From the NCBI RefSeq assembly GCF_048007035.1, contig NZ_CP180355.1, forward strand, positions 1,674,001 through 1,738,000: a DNA stretch of 64,000 bases. The letters are read 5' to 3'. The notes beneath the pieces were generated by a model. The model worked only from the letters and a program-made list of their open reading frames with translations, searched no databases and was not told where the DNA came from. This document shows positions 27,404-36,896 of the stretch, one piece after another. Source of the stretch: Imperialibacter sp963977595. GTDB lineage: Bacteria > Bacteroidota > Bacteroidia > Cytophagales > Cyclobacteriaceae. Within the stretch, counting starts at the first letter, position 1, and the number at the start of each line of letters is the position of its first letter. The position numbers and the translations under genes are program-made.

Positions 27404-28600
27404 CTAATCCATCTCCTTCAAATTCTTTTTGGCCACTTCCCATGCACGGTCTTTTCTGCCCGCAAGGCGTTTGACTTCTTTGTAGTATTCCTTCGCCTCT
27501 TTTTGATTGTTTTCTTTTTCGGCTATCTCTCCTAGGGCCAACAGTGAATACAGGTTATAACCCATTTGCTGGGTTTCATTCTTGGAACTAAACCTTACCG
27601 CTTCTTTGTAGAACTTTTTGGCATTCGTATAGTCTTTTCTCGTTTGATATATCTGACCGAGAAAGAAAGCTGCATACCGGCCACTGTTTTCCTCGTAGCC
27701 ATCATATCTCTGATAATACTTATCGATGATCTCCAGTGAGGTTTTCTCGCAAAGCTGATAGTCGCCAGTGCCATACAAGAGCCGTGAATAGTAGCGATGG
27801 AAATAGGGGTTGTCAGGAAACGTCTGATGCAAGTATTCAGCCACCTGCAAAGCTTCGTACATGTTTTTTCCTTCGCTGGATAAAATCCGCATAAGGAAAT
27901 ACTGGGCCTCAGTTCTGGTATAAAAAGCGTTCCTCGCCACTTCTTTCAGCTGTTTAATCCCGTCATCTTTATCTCCCTTATCGAAAAACAACATGATGGG
28001 CTTCAGCAAAGGATAGTTCTCGGGCACCCAAACAGAGTAATAGTTATACAAGGCGTCACCAAAAAGTATTTCGGGGCTTAAATCCTCCTGCCCACGACAT
28101 TCCTCCAGATAAGCCAACGCATTCTTACCTGCTACAGCGGCCTTAGTCCATTTTTTTCTCTCGGAAAGCAATCGGCCCTGAAACGAATAAGTAGCAGACA
28201 GAAAAAAAGCGCCTTCGACCTTATTCACTTCCTTATAAAGCCGTTCGGAGAGGACCAGAGCGGTATCCATATAAGCATAAAACTTTTTATCGTATTGCTC
28301 ATTTTCAATATTGGGCACAATTTTCCACCATTCGGACAGCCCCATCAAAAAATAAGGCAGCGGATGCCAACCATATTTTTGCTTCAGCCACCTGAATTGC
28401 TTTTCGGCTGTAGCAAAATGAAAGTTGTACATATTGTTGAGGGCTTCGGTGGCGTCAAGCTGCACCTTGATGTCGTTAATCAGCAGTTTACTGGCCACGT
28501 CCACAGTATCCGCCTTCACTTCTCCCACATTTATGCTCTGAGAAAATGAAAAGTCAGCAATGCCAACTAACAACAATAAAGTGATAATGATAAACCTCAT
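27404..28600 (-). CDS. Exported tetratricopeptide-repeat protein
   Basis: 398 residues from the ATG at 28600, which starts directly with a signal peptide (MRFIIITLLLLVGIADFSFSQ). A longer in-frame start at 28636 would spoil this signal. Several TPR-like helix pairs follow, for example AEKQFRWLKQKYGWHPLPYFLMG, ARNAFYTRTEAQYFLM, and the C-terminal DYTNAKKFYKEAVRFSS and NQKEAKEYYKEVKRLA units. It is probably periplasmic or attached to the outer membrane by partners. TPR proteins of this kind are common in Bacteroidota and serve as scaffolds; no partner can be named. Confidence 0.82.
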   Translation of the reverse strand: MRFIIITLLLLVGIADFSFSQSINVGEVKADTVDVASKLLINDIKVQLDATEALNNMYNFHFATAEKQFRWLKQKYGWHPLPYFLMGLSEWWKIVPNIENEQYDKKFYAYMDTALVLSERLYKEVNKVEGAFFLSATYSFQGRLLSERKKWTKAAVAGKNALAYLEECRGQEDLSPEILFGDALYNYYSVWVPENYPLLKPIMLFFDKGDKDDGIKQLKEVARNAFYTRTEAQYFLMRILSSEGKNMYEALQVAEYLHQTFPDNPYFHRYYSRLLYGTGDYQLCEKTSLEIIDKYYQRYDGYEENSGRYAAFFLGQIYQTRKDYTNAKKFYKEAVRFSSKNETQQMGYNLYSLLALGEIAEKENNQKEAKEYYKEVKRLAGRKDRAWEVAKKNLKEMD

Positions 28601-28705
28601 AGTTTGGTGGAGTGCCAAAAGTCTGCCAATTTTCAAATTGAATATTTAAGATAACAACGAATCAACGGCAAACCCGTTCTGTGAATTGTAAATTTTTCCA
28701 TTGAT

Positions 28706-29353
28706 ATGCAACTTTCCAAAGAAAGACGACAAGAACTTCTCGACGAATGGTTTTCATTTGGCACGGGACAACTATTTGCTGTCATCTGTGTTGTCACGTT
28801 GATACTGCTTTTTATCAAAAAAAGTTTCATCGAGGGAGAGTTAGCTGCATTCGAGATTTTGCAAGAACGTGGTGAAATGGGCTTTTTCCACGCCTTAAGT
28901 GCAGTGCAGTACCTCACCGTTCCGATCGTTTATGCCTGGAAGTTTACCGTCACTGCATTTATCCTCTATGTGGGCGGCTTTATGTTTGGCTACAAGCTTA
29001 CTTTCAAAGACATGTGGCGGCTGGCTTTAGCGGCAGAACTTGTCTTTTTTATTCCAGAGCTTATCAAAATCGCCTGGTTTCTGGTAGTAAACACCGATCC
29101 TACCTATCAGGAAATTGGCGCCTTCTATCCGCTCTCCATGATGAACCTGTTCGACTTCGAGTCGTTGGCGCCCCGCTGGCATTATCCTCTCAAGGCACTC
29201 AATCTGTTTGAAGTTTTCTATTGGATTGCGTTGGCCGCCGGTGTTTATCTCATCTCTGGGAAGCAGAGAAAAAACAGTATCATCATAGTGGCAACATCGT
29301 ATGTGCTTTGGTTTTTTCTTTGGATTGGCTTCTACCTGATTATCTATAAGTAG
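28706..29353 (+). CDS. Multi-pass membrane protein of unknown function
   Basis: 215 residues with about five membrane segments (residues ~23-42, ~72-97, ~108-130, ~165-185, ~193-213). The first soluble stretch KERRQELLDEWFSFGTGQ precedes span 1. The protein resembles Yip1/DUF-type small membrane proteins in size and pattern, but no family is recognised with confidence. It is divergent from the TPR gene and converges with a DUF4260 gene after 6 bases. Confidence 0.72.
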   Translation: MQLSKERRQELLDEWFSFGTGQLFAVICVVTLILLFIKKSFIEGELAAFEILQERGEMGFFHALSAVQYLTVPIVYAWKFTVTAFILYVGGFMFGYKLTFKDMWRLALAAELVFFIPELIKIAWFLVVNTDPTYQEIGAFYPLSMMNLFDFESLAPRWHYPLKALNLFEVFYWIALAAGVYLISGKQRKNSIIIVATSYVLWFFLWIGFYLIIYK

Positions 29354-29359
29354 TCGGAA

Positions 29360-29713
29360 CTATTTTTTACCTATCCACCCAAGATGGGTATGTTTGAAAT
29401 CGTCAGCATACTTTAGGCCATAGCCAAAAACCCTGTCCATGGCGCTGTGGCCAAATAAAAGAAGCCCGGCGAACATCCATTCTGGCGATGAAATGACAAA
29501 GCCTGCTACAAAACAAGCCACCGCTACCCCTTTATGATGTGCTAAGTTGTAAAACACTGCACCAATTTTAGTGTTGAACAAATAGCCTATCATACTAACA
29601 TCTGGCGCCAGCAGCCAGGCAAAGAATAGCCACCAGGCGTAGTCCAGATAAATTGTGCCGAAAAAAGCAGCAATAAACATCGCAGCTTCCTCAAGGTTAA
29701 GTAGTGATTTCAT
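29360..29713 (-). CDS. DUF4260 family small membrane protein
   Basis: 117 residues with three or four hydrophobic segments. The LLLFGHSAMDRVFGYGLKY segment near the C-terminus, LAPDVSMIGYL and the histidine pair in YNLAHHKG match the DUF4260 family, found widely in bacteria. Function unknown; a membrane or ligand-binding role is only a guess. Confidence 0.82.
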   Translation of the reverse strand: MKSLLNLEEAAMFIAAFFGTIYLDYAWWLFFAWLLAPDVSMIGYLFNTKIGAVFYNLAHHKGVAVACFVAGFVISSPEWMFAGLLLFGHSAMDRVFGYGLKYADDFKHTHLGWIGKK

Positions 29714-29933
29714 GCTTCACAGTTGTTTAAATCTAATACCGGTTACTTTACGCCACATACGCATTAGTAAAGAGCAGGGTTTTTGGTACAAAAATTATAT
29801 AAAACGCAAAAGACAGTTCGTTACGGGAAACATTTTGTCAAGGGTTGAAATAATATGAAAAGATACAAATTAGAGACAACCCTGCGTTCATAAACAGAGT
29901 CTTAAGCTTATATGTAAAACCAGCTTTTTGAGC

Positions 29934-32885
29934 ATGAAGAACTTTAAACTGATCAACAACCTGACCGGTTGGGCGGTATTTTTTGTTGCGCTCACAGTTT
30001 ATGCCCTCACATTAGAACCGACGGCCAGTTTCTGGGACTGTGGGGAATTTATAGCTGCCAGCTACAAGTTGCAGATTCCACACCCTCCGGGGCCACCCTT
30101 TTTTCTGCTGCTTGGCCGCTTTTTTACTTTTTTGGCGTTAGGCAACACAGAACAGATCGCATTCTGGGTGAACATGATGAGCGCAGTGAGCAGCGCTCTG
30201 GCAGTAATGTTTCTTTACTGGAGCATCGTGCTCCTTGCCTCCAAGATCCTCAAGGCTGAGCATATTGACCTTCAGGCTAAAGATGCACTTGTGTTAATGG
30301 GCTCAGGGGTAACCGGGTCGCTCGCTTTCGCCTTCTCCGACACCTTTTGGTTTTCGGCAGTGGAAGCGGAGGTGTACGCCATGTCTATGTTCTTTACAGC
30401 AGTAGCGTTCTGGGCTATTCTCAGGTGGGACGCACTGGAAAACGCATCGCTTTCCAACAAGTGGCTACTATTCATTGCCTACCTGATGGGCCTTTCCATT
30501 GGGGTGCACCCAATGAACCTGCTCACGATTCCATCTTTGGCACTCATCTACTACTTTAAGAATTACACTTTCTCCTGGAAAGGGCTTGCCGTTACAATTG
30601 TTTCGAGCGGGGTAGGGATTCTGTTCGTCATGTTTGGATTCCGGGTCAGCGTGATGAGCCTCCTCACCAAATTCGAAATATTCTTCGTCAATTCCCTCAA
30701 ACTTGGCTTTGGCAGTGGCGCCGCCTTCGGCATGGTCATTATTACAGCGAGCATTCTGCTGGCAGTTTATTTTACACAAAAAAAGGGACTGGTGGGGCTC
30801 AACACACTTGCACTTTGCATTAGCTTTCTCATTATCGGCTATTCTTCTTTTGGGATACTTACTATTCGTTCGTCAAAAAACCCACTGATCGACATGTGGA
30901 ACCCCGAGAACCTGCCCAATTTTGTGGGTTACTTGGACATGAAGCAGTACGGAACCAGGCCTTTATTGTACGGCAACTACTATGACGCAAACCTGATTGA
31001 TCAGCAACCTGGCGATCCGGTTTATCAAAAAGGGGCAACGTCGTACGAAATCGAAGGTTTTGACTATGAGTTGACCTACGACCCTGCAAGAACGACAGTT
31101 CTACCGAGGCTTTGGAGCCAAAGAGATCGTCACCCCGAGGCCTATCAACGAATTTTAGGCCTACAGCCGGGGCAAAAACCCAATTTCGCAGACAACCTCA
31201 AGTACCTGTTTACTTACCAGCTGGGCCACATGTACATGAGGTACTTTATGTGGAATTTTGCCGGCAGAGAAAGTGATCAGCAAGATGCTGGCTTCGTTGC
31301 TCTGACATCTTCTGTGGCTCCTTCAATGGAAGGGAACCATGCCAGAAACAGCTTTTTAATGCTGCCACTGGTACTCGGCTTAGTCGGTCTTTTTTTCAAC
31401 TACAAAAAAAACCTGCAGTCTTTTTCAGTAATAGGTGTTCTTTTCTTCATTACAGGAGCAGGCTTGGTGCTCTATCTCAACTCACCACCCGACGAGCCAA
31501 GAGAGAGGGACTACATCTACGTAGCATCATTCTTTGCCTTCTGCATTTGGATTGGTCTTGGGGCATTCGCATTTCTCCGCCAGTCGCAACAGTTTTTTGC
31601 CGAACGCAAACTGGCTCTTGCCATGGCCTGGTTTGCTACACTCATGGTGCCCGGCATCATGGTTATGCAGGGCTGGGATGACCACGATCGGTCCGCCAGG
31701 TACTACTCTGTTGACATGGCAAAAAATTACCTGACTGGGTGTGAGTCAAATGGCATCCTTTTTACCGGAGGCGACAACGATACTTACCCACTGTGGTATG
31801 CCCAGGAGGTGGAAGGCGTAAGAACCGATATGCGGGTAATTGTTGGCACGCTCTTTAGTGCCGACTGGAACATTGACATGATGAAAAGGAAAGCCTACGA
31901 ATCAGAGCCCCTCCCTTTTTCTATTGATAAAACCCTTTATAAGCAGGGTGGCCCAATCGACTACGTGCCTGTAGTGGAAAACCCTAACCTGAAGGGCGAA
32001 GCCATTAACCTTACTCAATACCTCAATCTGCTGAAGAAAAAGCACCCGGCGATTATGGTGGAAACAAGGACGGGGTCAAGCCTCGCCTCCTTACCCTCAA
32101 AGGTGATACGGCTGCCTGTTAATAAAGAAGACGTGATGGCCAGGCACCTGGTGCCCGACACGATGACCCAGTATATTCCTGATTTTATCACTTTTGAAGT
32201 TACTGGGAATGGCCTTCAAAAAAGTGAAATCATGCTGCTCGACCTGATCGCATCCAACAACTGGGAGCGGCCCATTTACTTCACTCATACCGCCCTGAGT
32301 TTGCTGCCATTTGATCTCAATAAATACGTTGTGCAAGAAGGGATGACCTACAAATTGCTCCCGGTCGAAAACCCTGAGATCGATAGCCATTTGGTCAATA
32401 GCCGGGTAATGTTTGCGAACATGACGGAGAATTACTCCTGGAGAAACCTCAACAATCCTGATGTCAATTATTCGTCGTACTACGAAAAGCAGCTAATGAA
32501 CCCCCGCCTGGGCTTCAACTCACTGGCCGAAGCGCTCATGCTGGAAGGCAAAAATGACCAGGCGCTTGAAGCACTTCATAAGAGCCTTAGCGCCATTCCT
32601 GACGACACCATTCCTTACGATATTTCAGCCTTAGAAACAACCGGTCTGCTCCTGGCACTCAACGATAGTGACACTGCGATAGCCATTGGGAAAGCACTGA
32701 TCGAAAGAGCGGACAAAGAGCTCAGCTATTATTCTTCCGCCGTGAAGCAAGATGCTTTTGAGGTCAGAAAGAACCTGTTTGTGCTCGACAGGCTCCAGCG
32801 GATACTTAAAGCCTATGGTTTTAATGAAGATGCATTAAAAACCGAAGGCATTTTCAGAAAGCATTACTCGCATTTCGAGGGATAA
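29934..32885 (+). CDS. TMEM260-like membrane glycosyltransferase (DUF2723, GT117), copy 1
   Basis: 983 residues. The N-terminal ~550 residues have about twelve membrane spans and the DUF2723 hallmark PTASFWDCGEFIA followed by PHPPGPPFFLLLGRF, which places an Asp/Glu pair in the first outside loop, as expected of GT-C enzymes. Human TMEM260, of the same family (CAZy GT117), is a protein O-mannosyltransferase using dolichyl-phosphate mannose. The C-terminal ~400 residues are soluble, probably periplasmic, with FTGGDNDTYPLWY and a TPR-like tail (NQALEALHKSL-type). The likely role is transfer of a sugar from a polyprenyl-phosphate donor to exported proteins or glycans; substrate unknown. A TTG six bases upstream (29928) is a possible alternative start. 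A terminator follows. Confidence 0.86.
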   Translation: MKNFKLINNLTGWAVFFVALTVYALTLEPTASFWDCGEFIAASYKLQIPHPPGPPFFLLLGRFFTFLALGNTEQIAFWVNMMSAVSSALAVMFLYWSIVLLASKILKAEHIDLQAKDALVLMGSGVTGSLAFAFSDTFWFSAVEAEVYAMSMFFTAVAFWAILRWDALENASLSNKWLLFIAYLMGLSIGVHPMNLLTIPSLALIYYFKNYTFSWKGLAVTIVSSGVGILFVMFGFRVSVMSLLTKFEIFFVNSLKLGFGSGAAFGMVIITASILLAVYFTQKKGLVGLNTLALCISFLIIGYSSFGILTIRSSKNPLIDMWNPENLPNFVGYLDMKQYGTRPLLYGNYYDANLIDQQPGDPVYQKGATSYEIEGFDYELTYDPARTTVLPRLWSQRDRHPEAYQRILGLQPGQKPNFADNLKYLFTYQLGHMYMRYFMWNFAGRESDQQDAGFVALTSSVAPSMEGNHARNSFLMLPLVLGLVGLFFNYKKNLQSFSVIGVLFFITGAGLVLYLNSPPDEPRERDYIYVASFFAFCIWIGLGAFAFLRQSQQFFAERKLALAMAWFATLMVPGIMVMQGWDDHDRSARYYSVDMAKNYLTGCESNGILFTGGDNDTYPLWYAQEVEGVRTDMRVIVGTLFSADWNIDMMKRKAYESEPLPFSIDKTLYKQGGPIDYVPVVENPNLKGEAINLTQYLNLLKKKHPAIMVETRTGSSLASLPSKVIRLPVNKEDVMARHLVPDTMTQYIPDFITFEVTGNGLQKSEIMLLDLIASNNWERPIYFTHTALSLLPFDLNKYVVQEGMTYKLLPVENPEIDSHLVNSRVMFANMTENYSWRNLNNPDVNYSSYYEKQLMNPRLGFNSLAEALMLEGKNDQALEALHKSLSAIPDDTIPYDISALETTGLLLALNDSDTAIAIGKALIERADKELSYYSSAVKQDAFEVRKNLFVLDRLQRILKAYGFNEDALKTEGIFRKHYSHFEG

Positions 32886-32906
32886 CAATCTCCCAATTTG
32901 ATTTAG

Positions 32907-32945
32907 AGGCTTGCTCCCCTTTTTGTTTGGGTGGCAAGCCTTTTC
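32907..32945 (+). terminator. Rho-independent terminator after copy 1
   Basis: An 8-base stem (AGGCTTGC at 32907-32914 with GCAAGCCT at 32934-32941) closes a loop and is followed by a T-rich run. It separates the two tandem DUF2723 genes, which therefore have separate transcripts at least in part. Confidence 0.75.
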
Positions 32946-33026
32946 TTCTCCCCCTCAATATTATAGGTATCCGTAAGGCAGATAGCTTATTAATTACTAT
33001 TTTCGCCCGAATAAAAAATTAATAGA

Positions 33027-35981
33027 ATGAATTATATAAAGGTGAATAACCTTACCGGTTGGTTCGTTTTTGCCATTGCCACCCTCGTTTATTGGCTAAC
33101 TGTTGAGCCCACCGCCAGCTTCTGGGACTGTGGAGAATTTATAGCAGTTTCATATAAACTCGAAGTGCCTCATCCCCCGGGAGCGCCTCTCTTCTTGTTG
33201 ATCGGACGGTTCTTTAGTCTGTTTGCTCTCGGCGATGTAGAAAGAGTGGCCTATTGGATCAATATCTCAAGTGTACTGAGTAGCGGGTTTTCCATTTTGT
33301 TTCTTTTTTGGACTATCACAGCCCTCGCCAACAAGCTAATGGGATTGAAGCCTGGCCAGGGCTCCGACGATCAAAACTGGTCGATAATTGCAGCCGGACT
33401 TGTAGGCAGTCTTGCGTACACCTTTTCGGACTCCTTCTGGTTTTCGGCTGTTGAAGCCGAGGTTTATGCCATTTCATCCTTCTTTACCGCCTTTGTTGTG
33501 TGGGCCATACTGAAGTGGGAGCAAATTGATGACGACAGGCACAGAAATCGTTGGTTCCTGCTACTTGCTTACACCGTTGGTCTATCTATCGGCATTCACC
33601 TTCTCAACCTTGTGGCCATTCCAGCCCTTGGCCTTATCGTGTACTTCAAGTATTACAAGGAGGTGACAACAAAGGGTGTATTGACAACCCTGGCAGTTAG
33701 TGGTGCGATTATCCTTATCATCATGGCGGGCGTTATCCCAGGCTTGCCAAGCCTCGCCTTCTCTTTCGAGCTTTTCTTTGTGAACTCGCTTGGCTTGCCA
33801 TTTAAGTCTGGCATCATCGTTTTCGTCCTTCTTTTCCTCGGTGCCCTTATTTACGGCATCATTTATTCCGAGAAAAAAGAGAAGGTCATTCTGAACACCT
33901 CGCTGCTGGCTTTTGCTTTCATTCTGATTGGCTATTCTTCCTACACGGTCGTTCTTATCAGGTCGAATTACAATCCTCCTATCGACGAGAACAACCCTGA
34001 AAACGTAAACACCTTTGTTTCCTACCTCAAAAGAGAGCAATATGGTGATCGCCCGCTTTTTTATGGGCAGTACTTTACCACCGAGCTTCAGGAGCAGAAG
34101 AAAGGAGCGCCTGTGTACGCTAAAGGCGAAACGGAATACGATATTATTGACTACAAAGTAGAGGCTATTTATGACAAGAGTGGCATGACCATTCTGCCAA
34201 GGATGTACAGTTCCACAGCAGAACATGCCAAACGCTACAGAGAAATTACCGGTCTCAGGGCAGGACAAAAACCCAACTTTGGCCACAATCTGTTATTTAT
34301 GGTTAGACACCAGCTTGGTCACATGTACATGAGGTATTTCATGTGGAATTTTGCCGGCCGTGAAAGCGATATACAAGATGCTGACTGGTCTTGGCCTTGG
34401 GAAGCCTTTGAAAAAGTTCCCTGGGAGCTTGAAAACAATAAGGGGCGGAATAACTATCTATTTATCCCTATTATTCTTGGGTTGATAGGACTGTTCTTTC
34501 AATTAAATAGGGATCCAAAGAACTTTAGCGTGATGCTTTTGCTGTTCTTCTTAACAGGAGCGGCCCTGGTGCTTTACCTCAACTCTCCACCCTCGGAGCC
34601 AAGAGAACGGGACTATATCTACGTCGGGTCGTTCTATGTGTTCTCGATCTGGATAGGCTTTGCCGTATTGGCCATGTACGATTTGTTCCAAAGGTTCATT
34701 GCCAATAAAAAAGCAGCCATTTCCACGTCTCTGATCATCTGCCTAAGTTGTCCGGCCATAATGGCCAGCGAAAACTGGGATGATCATGACAGGTCGGATC
34801 GCTATTTCTCTGTTGACACCGCCAGAAACTTCCTGGCGAGCTGCGCCCCCAATGCCATCCTCTTCACAGGTGGCGATAACGACACCTTCCCGCTTTGGTA
34901 TGTGCAGGAGGTGGAAGGGTTCCGTACCGACGTGCGGGTGGTGGTGTTGAGCTATTTCAACACCGACTGGTACATCGATCAAATGATGCGACAGGCGTAT
35001 GAATCTGAGCCATTCCCATTCTCACTGACCAGCAAAGACTACCGCCAGGGCGGGTTGAATGACTTCGTGGTGGTAATGGAAAGAGAGAATATCAAAGGCG
35101 CTATTAGCCTTGAGCAGTACATGAAGCTGGTGCGTGAAGGCAATCCTGCTCTCAGAGTGGCGACTTCGATAAGTGCCTACAACTCTATCCCTTCCAAGAG
35201 CGTCTACCTGAATGTTGACACCACTAGCGTGCTTTCAAAAGGAATCATACCTTCCACACTAGAAGATTATATGGTGCCCAGGATGGTGTTCAACATCAAA
35301 GACAGGGTACTGGAAAAGAAAGACCTGGCTATTCTGGATATCATTTTGACCAATAAATGGGAGCGCCCTATTTATTTCAATAACACGTCATTGGCCAGTG
35401 TCAATATCGACATCAGGCGTTATGCAGTTCAAGAGGGTAACGCTTACCGATTGCTCCCTGTGGAAAACCCTGACAACCAGGAAACTTTCGTAGATGTAGA
35501 CATCATGTACGACAACATGATGAACAACTTCTACTGGAGAGGCTTGCAGGATCCGAGCATTTACTACACTGAAGATTACAGGAATTTTGTTCTTAACCAC
35601 AGAGCAAGCTTCAACACACTGGCTGAATCTCTCCTGATGGCTGATGACACTGAAAGAGCAAAAAATGCGCTTCTCAAATCTCTTGAGGTAATGCCTGACT
35701 CGGTGGTTCCCTATGATCACTTTACTGTGAGAATGGTGAGCCTGTTGATGGAAGTAGGCGAGGAAGAAAAAGCCAAAGAGATAGCGGCTACAATGAGTGT
35801 AAGAGCCGATGAAATGCTCACTTACATGTTCGATAATTTGATCGCCGATTCCTTTACGGTGCAAAAGAACCTGATCGTACTCAATGAGCTAGCCAGGGTG
35901 TTCCGGGCCTATGAAGATCCGGAGCTGGGAAAAACCTACGAGGAGCTCTTCCGAAAACACTACGGAATGATGAATAACTAA
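33027..35981 (+). CDS. TMEM260-like membrane glycosyltransferase (DUF2723, GT117), copy 2
   Basis: 984 residues, clearly a tandem paralogue of the preceding gene. Shared landmarks in the same order are EPTASFWDCGEFIAVSYKL, PHPPGAPLFLLIGRFF, SFWFSAVEAEVYA, GQKPNFGHNL, YMRYFMWNFAGRESD, SPPSEPRERDYIYVGSF and LFTGGDNDTFPLWY. The two differ in the substrate-facing loops and C-terminal half, so they may modify different targets. A TATTTTCG about 30 bases upstream of the ATG is one mismatch from the -7 consensus. Function by family: transfer of mannose or another sugar from a lipid-phosphate donor on the periplasmic side. Acceptor unknown. Confidence 0.87.
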   Translation: MNYIKVNNLTGWFVFAIATLVYWLTVEPTASFWDCGEFIAVSYKLEVPHPPGAPLFLLIGRFFSLFALGDVERVAYWINISSVLSSGFSILFLFWTITALANKLMGLKPGQGSDDQNWSIIAAGLVGSLAYTFSDSFWFSAVEAEVYAISSFFTAFVVWAILKWEQIDDDRHRNRWFLLLAYTVGLSIGIHLLNLVAIPALGLIVYFKYYKEVTTKGVLTTLAVSGAIILIIMAGVIPGLPSLAFSFELFFVNSLGLPFKSGIIVFVLLFLGALIYGIIYSEKKEKVILNTSLLAFAFILIGYSSYTVVLIRSNYNPPIDENNPENVNTFVSYLKREQYGDRPLFYGQYFTTELQEQKKGAPVYAKGETEYDIIDYKVEAIYDKSGMTILPRMYSSTAEHAKRYREITGLRAGQKPNFGHNLLFMVRHQLGHMYMRYFMWNFAGRESDIQDADWSWPWEAFEKVPWELENNKGRNNYLFIPIILGLIGLFFQLNRDPKNFSVMLLLFFLTGAALVLYLNSPPSEPRERDYIYVGSFYVFSIWIGFAVLAMYDLFQRFIANKKAAISTSLIICLSCPAIMASENWDDHDRSDRYFSVDTARNFLASCAPNAILFTGGDNDTFPLWYVQEVEGFRTDVRVVVLSYFNTDWYIDQMMRQAYESEPFPFSLTSKDYRQGGLNDFVVVMERENIKGAISLEQYMKLVREGNPALRVATSISAYNSIPSKSVYLNVDTTSVLSKGIIPSTLEDYMVPRMVFNIKDRVLEKKDLAILDIILTNKWERPIYFNNTSLASVNIDIRRYAVQEGNAYRLLPVENPDNQETFVDVDIMYDNMMNNFYWRGLQDPSIYYTEDYRNFVLNHRASFNTLAESLLMADDTERAKNALLKSLEVMPDSVVPYDHFTVRMVSLLMEVGEEEKAKEIAATMSVRADEMLTYMFDNLIADSFTVQKNLIVLNELARVFRAYEDPELGKTYEELFRKHYGMMNN

Positions 35982-35984
35982 TGA

Positions 35985-36012
35985 AAAGCCCCGGAATATG
36001 GGGCTTTTTTTA
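35985..36012 (+). terminator. Bidirectional terminator after copy 2
   Basis: A perfect 8-base stem, AAAGCCCC (35985-35992) with GGGGCTTT (36000-36007), and a T-run. On the other strand the A-run before the stem can serve the convergent methyltransferase gene that ends at 36010. Confidence 0.8.
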
Positions 36013-36783
36013 TTTCCTCAAAATCAGGAATAAATCAAGGGACGTATCGGCGTCATCCGAAACCAGGTAGTCATCGTGAGAAATTGACGACACAAGACTG
36101 TCGGATGCCTTTTGCAGGTTATTCCGGTTAAGCCTGTTCAGCAGATCATAGGGAATCCGAAGCATCCAGGCAGGCAATCGATACTGTAAATTGAGCACAT
36201 CAAACCTTGTGATCCTTTTCACGGAAGCTCTGTTTTTCTCGTGATAGTCCATCACTTTTTCGCTTCCGGCAATTCCTTTCATTTCCACATCAGGAAAGTA
36301 TTTTTTTGCTTTATCGGTTAATTCCTGTGCTGTGTACTCCCGAATATGCCATGGATTTCTGGTCAGTGTCAGCTTGATGTTGGGCGTAGTGAGCAACGCA
36401 ACGCCCCCGGGCTTTAGCACCCTGGCCATTTCTTTCAGAAACAGCTCGTCATCCTTAATATGTTCTATTACCTGAAAGGTAACGATGCTGTCGAATGCAT
36501 TGTCTTCAAGGCCGCTAAATGGAGGAAATACAGCTTGCCTGAAATCACCCTTGGGGTTCTCTTTTTGAAGTTTTTCTACAATCTCCCCGATTTTGTCGAG
36601 GGCAGTATATTTCTCAACAAGGGGCATGAGCTCTTTCACCCCACGTCCTTCGCCGCACCCGAGCTCCAGCATATTCCCCTTCACATAGTCTTTCGCCACT
36701 ATGTAGGGTTTCAAAAGTCGCTGGTGTATCGGATTGTCTGAAAGTATCTCTGCTGAGGTAATTTCCGTAGTATAAACTGCCAT
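36010..36783 (-). CDS. Class I SAM-dependent methyltransferase
   Basis: 257 residues. MLELGCGEGRGVKELMP (~residues 38-54) is SAM motif I; SIVTFQVIEHIKDDELFLKEMARVLKPGG and LLTTPN complete a Methyltransf_11/23 pattern. The C-terminus has a basic helix-rich segment. It converges on the DUF2723 genes and is divergent from the GWxTD gene. Similar enzymes modify lipids, quinones or sugars; nothing here decides between them. Confidence 0.85.
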   Translation of the reverse strand: MAVYTTEITSAEILSDNPIHQRLLKPYIVAKDYVKGNMLELGCGEGRGVKELMPLVEKYTALDKIGEIVEKLQKENPKGDFRQAVFPPFSGLEDNAFDSIVTFQVIEHIKDDELFLKEMARVLKPGGVALLTTPNIKLTLTRNPWHIREYTAQELTDKAKKYFPDVEMKGIAGSEKVMDYHEKNRASVKRITRFDVLNLQYRLPAWMLRIPYDLLNRLNRNNLQKASDSLVSSISHDDYLVSDDADTSLDLFLILRK

Positions 36784-36896
36784 GAAGATTCAGTTCGGAT
36801 TGCTTTTAGGCTTCAAAGTAAGATAAAATTATACTTTCGGTTCAAGTTTTTTAGTTACTTGGTTGTTATATGCTAAACATTCCCATGCATTTCAGT

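Noticed and set aside
28633..28917. Small minus-strand frame before the TPR gene
   Set aside because: It overlaps the 5' part of the multi-pass membrane protein gene and shows no family pattern.
33582..34286. Antisense open frame of 234 codons inside the second DUF2723 gene
   Set aside because: It lies fully within a well-supported gene; composition is that of a shadow frame, with no recognisable family.
36870..36896. Upstream start for the GWxTD protein
   Set aside because: In frame, but it would place nine extra residues before an otherwise clean signal peptide.
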